The notes under the pieces were generated by a model. It made no database searches. It was not told the DNA's origin and worked only from the letters and a program-made list of their open reading frames with translations. Below are positions 12,491 through 25,434 of a stretch of DNA of 64,000 nt, in pieces; the stretch's first letter is position 1, and each line of letters opens with the position of its first letter. The stretch is from positions 1,426,001 through 1,490,000 of the forward strand of contig JAVHKY010000077.1 of the NCBI GenBank assembly GCA_035079385.1, in the 5' to 3' direction. A program made the position numbers and the translations under genes. The stretch is from Aspidiotus rigidus. Its lineage: Eukaryota; Arthropoda; Insecta; Hemiptera; Diaspididae.

Positions 12491-13777
12491 ACAAGCCGTA
12501 AGCCCGCTAAATGTTATAAAATTTCAAATTATTTTCAAAATTCTTGATATTTATTTATCATTAGTATTCTTTTACCTGTAGTTCAATTTCTAATCTAATT
12601 CTTTTAATTTCCAATTTTTCAATTTCGTTTTTTTTATCGTTGATATTTTGTTTTACACTTTCAATCTCGCGCTTAATATCTTCTCTGATAGTTGGATGCC
12701 ATCTTTTTAGCAGATCCTTTGCGCATTCTTCTTTCTGGATCTATGCTGAAAAATTTGTCATTTTTTGTGGATTGTTGGAGGAGGGGTAGATAACTTCCTA
12801 TATAATGATACAATTGTCCAAAAATTTTGAAAGTTGTAAATATGTTTGGAACTTCATTACACCCTGAAGAAATCCTTGAAAGCGCATTGTTATATTTAGG
12901 CAAATTATTAAGAAAATGAGATCTATTATCTCTTCCGTCTGATAGTTTTTGAAGAAGATCCGGCATTGAGGGTAAATCAGGTAACTTAATCTTACCATCC
13001 CCGCAACAGAAATTTTGATCTTCAGTTTCAAATAATTTTCCATCGCAAAATGTGCACGTAATTGCCAGATTCCCAATTGAACTTAAATACTGGTATATTC
13101 TTTCTCAATAATGTACCTAATGAATGGACTACACATATTATCGCTCTGACAATCATTTTCCACATTATTTTCTAGTGTCAAAATTTCGGAATTGACACGA
13201 GACCTCTTCCCTTTGTTCGTCAACCGCCATAGATTTGCTTTCTTGCGTTTTGGTATTCCAATTAGATTGCAATAAAGTGAGACATCTGTTACTTTGATAT
13301 TGAATTTTCGAAATTGACGTGAATTGTTTTTCTTTTCTTAGTCCTCACGTTAAATTTGAAATAATGAAAGACAAGCACCACTTCTTCAGATAATTGCTAA
13401 GCAAAATCTTTATCGTAACCCTACACTATTCGATTACTCATTGTATGGGTATTCAAAACGTCTCCGGTTAAAAAGAACCATTTTCCAAAAATGATTGCCT
13501 AGCACATACTAATTTTCGATGAACGTCAACAAAAATGATTGCTTAGCATTTTTAATCAATAAATTAATGAATGATTACACCCCCCCCCCCCCCCCCGCCA
13601 AGCACAAAGATATATACGACACGCCATTCGCCTGATTTCGTAACTTCAAATTTATTACACATAAACCTTCTCCTAGGCAAGCTAAAGCAATGGAAACAAA
13701 TTCCAAGTTCGCAGGTGAAATAGGAATGAAGTTAGATGGATTTGCGATTTTGCAACTTCTCTTTATATAATAGATAG
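12491..13777 (-). pseudogene. Helitron Rep/helicase N-terminal relic, copy 1
   Basis: On the - strand this block encodes broken pieces of a Helitron replicase N-terminus. FCCG-type cysteine and PDLLQKLSDGRDNRS motifs are followed by HFLNNLPKYNNALS and GQLYHYIGSYLP, which match the segment just before the Rep domain in Helitron proteins. The frame is interrupted several times and no HUH Rep or helicase domain follows. The whole block is about 90 percent or more like 25646-26943. A poly-C run of about 16 lies at 13581-13596. Confidence 0.75.
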
Positions 13778-16700
13778 GTCAACTACCGGAAAACTGTAAT
13801 CAAGAAATTTACCCTCTGTCCTAAAAATATTTATCGAGCTGTTTCAGTCAATCTGGAATTGGCTAACGACCGTAATGCGTTTGGCTATCTTCTTTTTCAA
13901 GTACTGTATTCAATTACTAATATTGCTGGTATTCATAATAGTATTAAATAAATTACTTATCTTTTTTTCTCCTCCCCTCCAAGTCACTCGTTTTTTTTTT
14001 TCTGAGTCACTATATTTTTCAGTGCTCAGTATTGGCAGGCGTGCATGAATAAGCTTGATTTTAACTAGATCCGTGTTATGGTGAGAATCCAGTTAGTGCT
14101 CAGCGATGGCAGAGGATGATCACTCTTCTCAGACACTTTAAAAATGCTGTTTGAGTCTTATCTAGATGATATGGCCCATTTGACCGATTTCGATGGAATG
14201 GGCCTAAGCAAGACAACTAGTCAAGATAGGAACGATGAATAGTAAAAAACAGAGGAGGATGAGATCAGCCCTTCCCTTGTAAAGTTTGAGAAGTCCTAGG
14301 ACGGAATGGGAACGGTTGACCTGCTTCAAGTTGAAAAACAAATTTTGGACACGAACGTAGAAATTTTTGTTGAAGACAAAAAATTAATAGGCAGCCTTCG
14401 ATAGACAGTTTTACAGAATATTTATATGTGAAAACGAATAAATTTTAAAAACCGATTTGCAATGTGTGAAGAGAAATTTTACTTAGCTCCAATCTCGACT
14501 TTTGGTTCAGAAAAATTGGTATTTTTGCTGAAAAAGAATGTGTCAAAGGTGAAACTCGGTATGATTATCAGTCAGAGAATCTTCCTAAACCCCTTGAGAC
14601 CGTCCACTCTCCTGACCCACAGTAGAATAACTACCCCCTAGCACTTTTTTGCCATTATTTGGGGAAGTAGGGATTTTCAAGCGAAAATGTACCATCTTGA
14701 AAAAAATTATAAGAATTAACCACGGGTATATTTCAGGATTTTGACTAGAAGAAGAGGGAGAAATGAAGAAGATACGGCAAAATTCCAACTTCCGAGATGT
14801 TTACTCCACCCTCTGAGCTCAAACCATTTCTCCGTGTTTTTATGCTAGGAAACTGAATTTTACCTTTCTGCATCTATCGACGAGAGAATGAAATGCCCAA
14901 TACCTTGTACTGAATTTTGCGGGGAATTCATCCTAGAATACGATGCCCTCATATCATGTTCATGTTCTCGAACTATAGTTCTTATCGAATCTCAGTTATT
15001 TGACGACAATCTCGCGATTCTTTAGGGGGCAAAGTTCGGCTTAGAGATGTACACAGATTTGTGTTCAATACTTCTGCTGCTGGGCGCAGTATTGAAACAC
15101 AGCGATGCGGCAGCGTTCTTATAATCCATTCTCTATAATCCGCAAGTTCGAAATTCACGTTACTCTAGCTCTTCTCCTGCATACAATACGAAAATATACG
15201 TAACAACCGTGATTTCATCCACAAAACGTGTCGTGATTTTTCTCATCGAAAGCTATAGACAAAGAAAAGAATGTGCATGACGAAACGTTTTCCATGTGTG
15301 CAAAACTTTACAACGTCTAACCTTTGCGAACTAAGGGCACGGAGAAAGCACCATAGATTACTTTAATTTACTCGCTAACGCATTGTTAGTTTCGATCATA
15401 CAGTTTTCTCTTCTAATTGCTGTTCGCACACCGATCGCATAAGTAAACTCCTGATGCAGTAAAATGTGTAAAACCGTGCGCTCGGTGTATACTAGGAATA
15501 CGATTTATATCATATCCAGTATACGTCCGACGACGAGCCAGAGAATAAGATGCTGCTACTTACGGTAGGTCGATGTAAAACCATTCGAGACTACGAAGTA
15601 TTATCAATTCGCCGAATCCATTATTAATTAAATCTTCCCCCTTTTTTTTTATTTACCTTCTCTATGTTCTCGCGTAATTCTCGTATGTATTATGTTTCTT
15701 CGACGCAAGTTCCTAAACGTACCTTCGCGATCCGATCTAACGGTAAATACGCCGTCAATCGTAATGTTCGTCTTACGTTTCTATAATTTGTCATTCCCTC
15801 CTCTGAAAGTAGATTAATAGCGACGGAGAAAGAGAGCGTTCGTATTAAATGAAAGTAAAAATCAAAAAAAAAAAAAAAAAAAAAAAGGAAACGGAAAATA
15901 TTCTTGAAAAAATATCGGCCTCATATGTAGAGCTCCTAATTTGCTTCCTCTTTTGGCGCCAAATTTTCTAATGGTCCACACTAGTTATGCGAATTGAAAT
16001 GTTATCTCGACAAGGAAGAATCGACTTAAACCGCAGAAAGAAGATTAATTACGTATCGCAGTATAGTATAAGTCTTACATTAAAGTAAAACATACCGTAA
16101 AAATGGGTACGTGAAATGGAACTCGGTATAGTTTACAATTATTATAGGCAGTACAATCGTACGAGAACAAAGAGGCGTCTATAGTAATCTCATTTTCTCG
16201 TGTAGAGTCCGTCATCCGTATAATAGACACGATGGCAAGAAGTACAGTACGGCATTAAAGGAATAACAACACCTATTCCTCGTTAAGTCATTATCACTGA
16301 TCCGAAAGTGTCGTAAAACGCTATTACGAAACTTGGTTATTGTGCTGCGGTATCTAATTATCTACACCTCAGTATATACAGTATATGTTTAAGGTTTGAT
16401 TTCAATTCTGTATACAATCGCAGGCTTACCACTGGGATCGCACGCTGTAATGATCGGGTCGTTTCTTCAGCCCGAGTTTTTCTGGGTGTAAATCATTCAC
16501 GAGGGCACAATCGCTTATAACATCGCCCTTTCCACTGTAACTCCCTTCGCGAAACAATCGCGGAACTCGGAGAGAGACAGAGAGAGGAGAACGATCCACC
16601 TCGGTACCGATAATAAAGTGTCAAAATGGTTATAAACTATCAGCTTTTGTACGAAATTTAAATACTAAGATCGTTTCAGAAAGATATTTCTTATGTCTTT

Positions 16701-17108
16701 AGCGGCGAAATCCGCGAATCCGAGTTGCTCACTCCCCGTTGATGGACGAAGAATCCTCGAACCCTCGACATAATCCAGAAATCCAGTTCTAGTATACAGT
16801 ACATTAGCCTATACCAACTTCAAGCTAGTCCTAACAAATGCCTATGCTACGCTGTACTAATACTAATCCATATTGGGCTTAAACTAGGTTTAGCATACCA
16901 ATATCTCCCCGTTGGTGCAACCCTCGACCAGATATAGGAATCTGTGAGTTCGAGTTCCTCGGGCCTTGTATGTAGTATATCAGGCTATACTGGGCTTGAA
17001 ATAGATCCAGCATACAGTTTATAAGCTCTATAATAGGTCTATGCTAGGCTCCACTAATGTTGGGCTATACTAAGCTTAAACTGGGTTTAGCATACTCTAG
17101 ACAATAAT
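13778..17108. other. Unassigned DNA, probable intron or intergenic
   Basis: No supported gene. 15000-16750 is richer in CpG and has few repeats beyond a poly-A run near 15868, so it may be unique host sequence such as intron with regulatory content. From 16780, variants of GGGCTTAAACTAGGTTTAGC recur, a sequence also found in the 3' part of the HINE family. Confidence 0.35.
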
Positions 17109-17357
17109 AACAGAAAACCTGCTCTTGGGGGGGGATTTTTTTTGAAAATTTGCCGTGCGCCCTAGCTTTGTGGCGTCCGGCGAAAATTGAACTACCCTAA
17201 TAAAGGATTTAGAGTCAGAAAAATTGCGACTTTCAAGTCATAATGTATAATATTATGATAGGAGGAGGACTTGAATTCCCAATATCAAAACCATTTTGAC
17301 CCATAGAACAGGCTCCCTGTGTTCCTCTCTAAACTTCGGTAAGGAAGCCGTCGTTTA
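17109..17357 (+). mobile_element. HINE (non-autonomous Helentron), short degenerate copy
   Basis: A diverged 5' palindrome (AACAGAAAACCTG) and the TTTGCCGTGCGCC block are followed by one minisatellite monomer. The 3' block AACAGGCTCCCTG then precedes the hairpin and GGAAGCCGTCGTTT. Order and spacing match the better copies at 20125 and 41282. Confidence 0.7.
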
Positions 17358-17499
17358 AGCCTTTTCCCTCCAGGTTGATGAACCACCTTGACCTGATCTA
17401 GAAATGTGCGAGTCCGAATTTGAATCTCCCAGTCCTAGCAATATTGGGCTATACTAATTTTGAACAAGGCTTAAGTAATGGATTGAATACGATTCGCAA

Positions 17500-18500
17500 T
17501 ATTGCGGTGCATATTAATGGAATAGAATAAGATCAAGCAAATTTGCATCGACACCACGATTTATAGACTTAATTAGGCTTTACTAGCCTTAAACTAGGCT
17601 TAGCACACAATATAATAGATCATACTGTAGGCTTATGACGGAAACCCAAAAGAGAAAAATTTAGATGTCAATTGCAAATTTCGCAATGGCAGCAGGGAAC
17701 CCGCAATTTCCGTACCCCGTGGCAAAGAAGATACCTAAAATAGGAAGTTGAACACGAACGCTCTTGCGGAACTCCAAGTCTCTCTTATTAGCTCGGAGGC
17801 TGAAATTCTTCCATTTCCACCCCCCCCCCCCCCTCATCATATATAGCTCAGAAGCTGACACTTTTTTAATCTCCTATCATATATACTGTAGCTGGAGACT
17901 CAAAATTTCTCTATGTCTTCCTCCTATCATATAAAGCTTAGGGGCTGAAATTTTTCCAAGTCTCGCCCCCCCCCAGTCATATATAGCTCAGAAGATGAAA
18001 CTTTTCCAAGCTCCCATCATATATTATAGCTGGATAGTCGACATTTTTCCTTGCATATTAATGGAATAAAATAAGATAATCAACTAAATTTATATCGACA
18101 GCACAATTTACAGACTTAATTAGGCTATACTAGCTTTAAACTAGGCTTAGCATACAATATAATAGATCATACTGTAGGTTTATAACGGAAATCCAAAAGT
18201 CCGAGAGAAAAAGGAGAAAAATTTAGATGCCAATTGCAAATTTCGCAATGGCAGCGGGGATCCCGCAATTTCCGTGCTCCGTGGCAAAGAAGGTACCTAA
18301 AATAAGAAGTTGAACACGAACCCTCTTGCGGAACTTTTCTTGAAGATCGAAATTTTTCCAAGTCTCTCATATTACCTCGGAGGCTGAAATTCTTCCAATC
18401 CCCCCCTTCATATATAGCTCAAAAGCTGACACTTTTTTAAACTCCTATCATATATAGCTGGAGACTCAAAATTTCTCTATGTCCCCCTCCTATCATATAA
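17500..18500. repeat. Tandem duplication of about 545 bp
   Basis: The stretch from about 17517 is repeated from about 18059 in the same order: an ATGGAATARAATAAGAT block, the AAACTAGGCTTAGCA block, TTGCAAATTTCGCAATGGCA, then reversed HINE minisatellite monomers. The copies differ by scattered substitutions. The ORFs here are chance. Confidence 0.75.
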
Positions 18501-20124
18501 TAGTAGGGTCCGAATTGTGCAGAAAAACCCGTCCGCTCGATGTGGCTGTTGAAAGCAATTTTATGATTGATTATTTATTATTCTACATACTCAGACGATC
18601 AAATATAGCCTGTATGCCTATTTTTCTCACTCCCCGTCTTCGGAGGTACCACCCCCCAAATCTAAAAAGCTCGTTTATCTCAAGAAATATTGACTTTTCA
18701 AAAAAAGTTTTCAAACGAAAGTTGTTCCATTATGTCCCCTCTACAACTTTACTTCTTATGAAAATTTCATTTTGAACAATCCTCACGTTTCAAATTTGAA
18801 AAAACATGGTAAAAAAAACGAAGAATCACGTTGTTTTACATTTTTAATGAGAAAATTTCAAACATACAGTCAAATAATATTATGATTACAAAAAATGTTT
18901 AGAACTCAGTTTCCTTTCGAATGAGTGTCAAGAAGACTTCACCTCACCCCTCTCTCTTTTCAAAAGCTCAACCCCAGTCCCTCCTCTCAGTCAAAATCGA
19001 GGTTTTGAATTGTAATAAGTCTAACCTACAGCCTATTATGTTACCCTTCTGAGCTGATGATAAAAAAGCTGAACAGAAAGTTGAAAATTAATTTCAATTG
19101 ATCTCCTTTGAGCTAGAACTTGTAATCTCCTTAGGCAGGTATTTTTTCAAGGAATTTCTAAATTTAAGATAGAAAGTTGAAGTGAACAATCATCATAAAT
19201 AAAAATACAGCAGCTTTTTTTTGAAAATTCATCATTAATCAAATGTTTGCGAGGTAAGAGGAGGGGCGGGGCCCCAGCTTTTGAAATGATGGAGGGGTAA
19301 AGTTTTCTCGTCTTGATACTCATTCGAAAGGAAACTGAATTCGAAACATTTTTTGTAATCATATAATTATTTGACTGTATGTTTGATAAAAATGTAGAAA
19401 AAAAAAAATTATTCGTTTTTTCACCATGTTTCTTCAAATTTGAAGCGTGAGGATTGCTCAAAATGAAATTTTTATAAGAAGTAAAGTTGTAGAGGAGACA
19501 TAATGAAACAACTTTTGTTTGAAAACTTTTTTCAAAAACTCAATATTTCTTGAGATAAATGAGCTTTTTAGATTTGGAGGGTGGTACCTGGGAAAACAGG
19601 GAGTGAGAAAAATAGGCATACAGGCTATATTTGTTCGTCTGAGTATGTAGAACAATAATCAGTCATAAAATTGCTTTCAACAGCCACATCGAGCGGGTTT
19701 ACAATTAGGACCTTACTAATAAAGCTTAGAGGCTGAAATTTTTCCAAGTCTCGCCCCCCCCCCACCAGTCATATATAGCTCAGAAGATGAAACTTATCTA
19801 AGCTCCCATCGTATATTATAGCTGGAGAGTCGACATTTTTCCATCTCTCCTTCTTATTATATAAAGCCAGGAGGCTGAAATTCTTCGAAGCCCCCCCCCC
19901 CTTCTATCATAAATAGCTCAGAAGCTGTTCTAAGCTCTCGTCAGTTATCATATATAGCTCGAGAGTGGAAATTTTTCCAAGTCCCCCTCCTATTATATAA
20001 AGCTTGGGGACTGAAATTTCTCCGAGACCCCCCCCCCCCCCACCATGAATCGCTCAGAATCTAAAACTTTCGTAAGTGGGGCCCCTCCCCCTCTCATCAT
20101 ATAAGGCTTAAGAGCTGAAATTTT
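17820..20124 (-). repeat. Degenerate reversed HINE minisatellite field
   Basis: Monomers of the form TCATATATAGCT...GAAATTTTTCCAAGTCCC, the reverse complement of the 45-bp HINE minisatellite, recur with heavy divergence and C-runs. The field is split by the TIR element 18501-19718 and ended by the HINE starting at 20125. Confidence 0.7.
18501..19718. mobile_element. Long-TIR foldback element with 4-bp target duplication
   Basis: The ends TAGTAGGGTCCGAATTGT and, inverted, TAGTAAGGTCCTAATTGT begin arms of about 480 bp (to about 18985 and from about 19259). These surround a loop of about 270 bp. ATAA at 18497-18500 and 19719-19722 flanks the element. Removing element plus one ATAA restores the host repeat CATATAAAGCTTA seen in neighbouring monomers. 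The matching ORFs in the two arms (98 and 65 codons) are the arms read in opposite directions and do not look like a transposase. Confidence 0.8.
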
Positions 20125-20880
20125 AACAGGGAACCTGTTTTATGGGGGGCTTTTTGAGAAATTTGGCGTGCGCCGTCCAACAAAAAACTTGGAAAAATTT
20201 CGACTCTCGAGCTATATATGATAGGAGAGGGACTTAGAAAAATGTCGACCCTCTAGGAGAGGAACTTGAAATAATTTCGACCCTCGAGCTATATATGATG
20301 GGAGAGGGACTTCGAAAAATGTCGACCCTCTAGGAAAAATTTCGACACTCATAGGAGAGGGACTTGAAATAATTTCGACCCTCGAGCTATATATATGATG
20401 GGAGAGGGACTTCGAAAAATTTCGATCTCGAGTTATAAGTGATGAGAGGGGGACTTGGAAAAAATTTCGACTATCGAGCTATACATCGCCTCATTGGTTT
20501 CCTTATAATATAAAACATTTCAAATCCTGCATTATTATCTCACTTGAGTCGATAAATATGCACCTTTTTTCGTCGGTAGGAAATCTGCAATTTTCACGCA
20601 TGCAATTATGGTAAATTTTAAAAATAGAAAAATGAAATAGGACTCATTAGATAGGAAATTCTGTATACGATATGAGAGGGACTTGGAAAAATTTCAACTC
20701 TCGAAAAAAATTTAGACTCTCAAACTATATTAAACTAAGCTTTTAGTAGGTCTAGGCCTTCTTTATACTAGCTTTATCTAGGTCTAGGAGTCCTTGAATT
20801 TTCAGTACCAAATCCCATTTGACTCGTAAAACAGGTTCCCTGCGTTCCTCGTTTAACTTCGTTAAGGAAGCCGTCGTTTT
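20125..20880 (+). mobile_element. HINE (non-autonomous Helentron) copy
   Basis: It starts with the palindrome AACAGGGAACCTGTT, followed by ATGGGGGGCTTTTTGAG and TTTGGCGTGCGCCGTCC. About six diverged minisatellite monomers follow (20180-20490). It ends with AACAGGTTCCCTG, the hairpin TTAACTTCGTTAA and GGAAGCCGTCGTTTTT. It sits in a T-tract with no longer duplication, as expected for T/T insertion by Helentrons. No protein is encoded. Confidence 0.8.
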
Positions 20881-23515
20881 TCTGGGTCTCGAAAATAATG
20901 ACGTGACAATTTGAATGAGCTCGCGCTCGTTTTCTGTAAGTACCCCCTCAACAAAGAGATAGCGGGCTCCCCGCTAATAATATTTGATGACGTCTAAGGT
21001 GGATTTAAGCTTATGTCATCATAAACAGATACATGTCTAATTCGCGTGTTTGTGACCGGGTTGACCCTTTCCCCTCGCTATTTCGACTTTTCTTCCTCAT
21101 TCATTTTTAAATTACAGTACATACTGAACTTTTACTGAGCTGAGAATGTGAGCCCGTGTGTCACTTAGGTTATTAAAGTATACTAGACTTGCGATGAACA
21201 ACTGGAGCGAGTGATTCCGTCAATTTACTGATGAAATAGAAGTCGATATAATAAATCGATCATGTTCGACCCACCCGCTGGTAAAGCCACGATCAGATGA
21301 CGTCTATTTCAGCCTAAGAACCGGCCACCGAGTAAGCCTGTCAATTTACCAATAACAAAGAAGTTGATGTATTCAGTGTATTATATTTGGTATCTTGATA
21401 TGCGGCTGATAAGTGAAATCGATATCAATTATATCAATGTATCTTAGCCCAAACTAGGAATAGGTAAGTAGGTATGGCGTTGACGTTAAGATCTTATGAC
21501 CTCATAGGTACTTGGAAAATTTTCGAGAAGCTCCGTTTTTACTGGAACCCCACTCCCTATTGGAAATCTGCGAGTCACAGTCCAATTCAGTTCGTCAGAT
21601 TTTAAGAGCCGGAGTTTTTGTATGATTTTATTTTCTATTCAATCTCATAAAATCAGTGACCATTAGAGCAAATTTGAATAATTGGCGAGTGACCAGTCGG
21701 TATGTCTGGGAGACATTTTACTAATTCAGCAACTCTCTGGATACTCCACTTTTGCTGATAAAATCATACCAAGACTCGGTGGACACAACGTTCAGCTTGG
21801 TAACTCGGGAATATCCTGAAGATCTTCGACGTTGATTCCTCGGACAACCTTAGTCCTCGTGGACGTTCGGACTGCTCATCTCGATAAATCACTGTGCACT
21901 GCCACTTTGGTTTTCGCTCGCTCTCTTATGAAAATTGGGGAAATTATAACCACTCTTTGGAGTACAAAGGAAGAGAAGCCAGTCTACAGCAGAGCATGGT
22001 TATTACTCGTCTGCTGTCCCGTGTCGACGGCAATATATCTCATTATACGGTAAATCATTCGACTCGGCTTGTTTATATATGGAGAAATTATTAATAACGA
22101 GGCCGACCAAGAATCTGGTACTTTCTCCTATTTTTTTCTTAATCATCGTTTCTTTCGTTTTTTTTTTTTCCGCTTCATTTTTGATCTGAACTACTGTCTC
22201 GTGTATATTTGAAACAAGTTATGAAAAATTGTTCATCGTATGCAGTATTCTTCGCTGCCGGCGGCAAGGACATTCTGCAGATGAATTAAAATAGGCTGAC
22301 TGTCGTCCCACGATCCAAAAAGTGGGCAGTATCAACTCTTATTTACGCATCAGTCTGTGAATTTATACGAACTGTTTCACTTTTCGATATAGAGAATTGG
22401 AAGAGGAAGAAAAACGTAAGGAAAGAGCGTTTTTTTCCGAAAATCTCGATTGCAATTATTTACAACGAATCTTATAATTAAGATCGTTACACTATGCGGT
22501 ATATTTTCTGATGTGATTGTGGCGAATTTAGCCAGTGCGACGAAGGCACCGCATTAGTATACTTTGAATTCAGAAATCGCGTTTCCGGGAGCAGCTTACG
22601 TACCATATAATTATACCGCTCTGTTCTGCATTTTCGGTTTTATTTTTATTTTTTCGACCATCGAGTTAATTATGGCCGAGTCGGAAGTGTGAGCGATACA
22701 CGAGAGTACTTACACAAACACGGATAATATGCATTAGTATCCTAAAAATGGGTTAAACTGGCGTCGTACTAAAAATTGAAACCGTGCTATCATTATTTTG
22801 GTAAATTTGACCCGAGGTCTAGAAATGCACTGTGGCGAAACACAATTACCGTGCAACATTACACGGATATGTATACTATAAGCTTGTATAGCGGAAGAAA
22901 ATTGCGGTAATGTTACAGAGATTGAACTACAAATACGTGAGGCAAGAAAAAAAAAAAAAAAAAAAGGGAAAACAAAAATGAAGCGAGTCGGTTATCGAAA
23001 ATCTCAATAAAAATCACGCGTACAAACCGACGGAAACAGTTAGTTTGTTTTCAAACATTGTATCGTGAGGTATACGGCACTTCTATAATTTTAAGAGCTG
23101 CTTTTCATAAAACAGGAGTCGTTAAAGCGAGAGTTTTGAGGGGATGAAAATTCGTCAAAATGAAAAATACGGCCTCGTGCCAGGAACGATATAGGCTAAT
23201 ATTTACAATATACCTCAAGCTCACAAAATGAAACTTCATAAACGATGAGCGTGTAACGTGTTAAACGACTCGTATAGGGAAGTGGAATATGCACGCGAGT
23301 CTAAAAGCTCATTTCTGAGTGCAACACCCATCACCAAAAAGTTACAGTATAGAAAGGATTATTCCTGTCTGTGATATTCATTTGCGTGGTTGTTCACGAC
23401 GAACCTCAGGAAAATCTGGAAGAAATTTTCCGTTCTATGTACCTAGATGACAAATCTCATCTTCGTCTTTCTTGTTAAACAGAGAAGCAGAGGAGAAGAT
23501 TGCAAACCTCATCAG
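20881..23515. other. Unassigned DNA, probable intron or intergenic
   Basis: The overlapping ORFs near 21832-22094 are short and unlike any family I know. A poly-A run is near 22949. 22200-23400 looks like unique sequence with moderate CpG. At 23515 the bases CAGGGGTGTCAAGCT resemble a hAT terminus, but its partner end was not found. Confidence 0.35.
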
Positions 23516-23745
23516 GGGTGTCAAGCTGTAAAATAAAACTCAAGCTTATCTTTGAATTTCATAAGTATACAGGTCAAATTAAAACTTGAGGCGTACAAGA
23601 ATACAGCTTCAGTTCAAAGGTGAAATGTTACGGTGTATACAGCTAGTGGCGTACCTGTGGGACGGGGGGTGGGGGGGGGTAGGGCCTAACCCCCCTCCCT
23701 TCATCTCCTAGAGGATCTCCAGAAACCTATGAAATTATTCATTTT

Positions 23746-25413
23746 AACAGGGAACCTGTTTTATGGGGGGCTATTTGAGAGATCTGCCGTCCGCCGTGCG
23801 CCGTCCAGCGAAAAACTTGGAAAAATTTCGACCCTCGAGCCATATATGATAGGAGAGGGACTTAGAAAAATTTCGACTCTCGAGCTATATATGATAGAAG
23901 GGGGACTTAGAAAAATTTCGACTCTCGAGCCATATATGATAGGAGGGGGACTTGGAAAAAATTTCGACTCTCGAGCTATATATGATAGGAGGGGGACTTA
24001 GAAAAAATTTCGACTCTCGAGCTATATATGATAGGAGGGGGACTTAGAAAAATTTCGACTCTCGAGCCATATATGATAGGAGAGGGACTTAGAAAAATTT
24101 CGACTCTCGAGCTGTATATGATAGAAGGGGGACTTAGAAAAATTTCGACTCTCGAGCTATATATGATAGGAGGGGGACTTGGAAAAAATTTCGACTCTCG
24201 AGCTGTATATGATAGAAGGGGGACTTAGAAAAATTTCGACTCTCGAGCCATATATGATAGGAGGGGGACTTAGAAAAATTTTGACTCTCGAGCTATATAT
24301 GATAGGAGGGGGACTTGGAAAAATTTCGACTCTCGAGCCATATATGATAGGAGAGGGACTTAGAAAAATTTCGACTCTCGAGCTATATATGATAGGAGGG
24401 GGACTTGGAAAAATTTCGACTCTCGAGAAAAATTTCGACTCTCGAGCTATATATGATAGGAGGGGGACTTGGAAAAATTTCGACTCTCGAGCTATATATG
24501 ATAGGAGGGGGACTTAGAAAAAATTTCGACTCTCGAGCTATATATGATAGGAGAGGGACTTAGAAAAATTTCGACTCTCGAGCTGTATATGATAGAAGGG
24601 GGACTTAGAAAAATTTCGACTCTCGAGCCATATATGATAGGAGGGGGACTTAGAAAAATTTTGACTCTCGAGCTATATATGATAGGAGGGGGACTTAGAA
24701 AAATTTCGACTCTCGAGCCATATATGATAGGAGGGGGACTTAGAAAAATTTCGACTCTCGAGCTATATATGATAGGAGGGGGACTTAGAAAAAATTTCGA
24801 CTCTCGAGCTATATATGATAGGAGGGGGACTTGGAAAAATTTCGACTCTCGAGCTATATATGATAGGAGGGGGACTTAGAAAAAATTTCGACTCTCGAGC
24901 TATATATGATAGGAGAGGGACTTAGAAAAATTTCGACTCTCGAGCTGTATATGATAGAAGGGGGACTTGGAAAAATTTCGACTCTCGAGCCATATATGAT
25001 AGGAGGGGGACTTAGAAAAATTTTGACTCTCGAGCTATATATGATAGGAGGGGGACTTAGAAAAATTTCGACTCTCGAGCCATATATGATAGGAGGGGGA
25101 CTTGGAAAAATTTCGACTCTCGAGCTATATATGATAGGAGGGGGACTTAGAAAAAATTTCGACTCTCGAGCTATATATGATAGGAGGGGGACTTGGAAAA
25201 ATTTCGACTCTCGAGCCATATATGATAGGAGAGGGACTTAGAAAAATTTCGACTCTCGAGCTATATATGATAGGAGAGGGACTTAGAAAAATTTCGACTC
25301 TCGAGCTATATATGATCTAGGCTTCCTTGAATTTTCAATACCAAATCTCATTCGAATCATAAAACAGGTTCCCTGCGTTCCTCGTTTAACTTCGTTAAGG
25401 AAGCCGTCATTTT
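23746..25413 (+). mobile_element. HINE with expanded 45-bp minisatellite
   Basis: The 5' palindrome AACAGGGAACCTGTT and the TTATGGGGGGC block are intact. The 3' end has AACAGGTTCCCTG, TTAACTTCGTTAA and GGAAGCCGTCATTTT. Between them lies the minisatellite array (23830-25315). This is the largest array in the window. Non-autonomous Helentrons (HINE/DINE-1 type) typically have inverted subterminal repeats, internal tandem repeats and a 3' hairpin, which fits all parts seen here. Confidence 0.85.
23830..25315 (+). repeat. 45-bp minisatellite array, about 33 units
   Basis: The unit is GACTTAGAAAAATTTCGACT followed by CTCGAGCTATATATGATAGG and AGGGG, 45 bp with 46-bp variants. Because 45 is divisible by three, the array reads open on both strands (unit MIGGGLRKISTLELY), which produces spurious ORFs of up to 121 codons. 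A higher-order period of about 362 bp (eight units) is visible, marked by a TTTTGACT variant near 24280, 24660 and 25020. Confidence 0.95.
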
Positions 25414-25434
25414 CAACTAACCAATAAGCTTTCT

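Noticed and set aside
17661..18370. Similar ORFs on the - strand at 17661 and 18167
   Set aside because: They result from the 545-bp tandem duplication and have no recognised domain.
18479..19655. Two similar proteins encoded on opposite strands (98 and 65 codons)
   Set aside because: They are the two arms of one inverted-repeat element read in opposite directions, without transposase motifs.
23729..25241. Open frames of 60-121 codons on both strands across 23.7-25.2 kb
   Set aside because: They are the 45-bp minisatellite read in frame; 45 is divisible by three, so stops are simply absent from the unit. Codon content is that of the repeat, with no start context or splice support.
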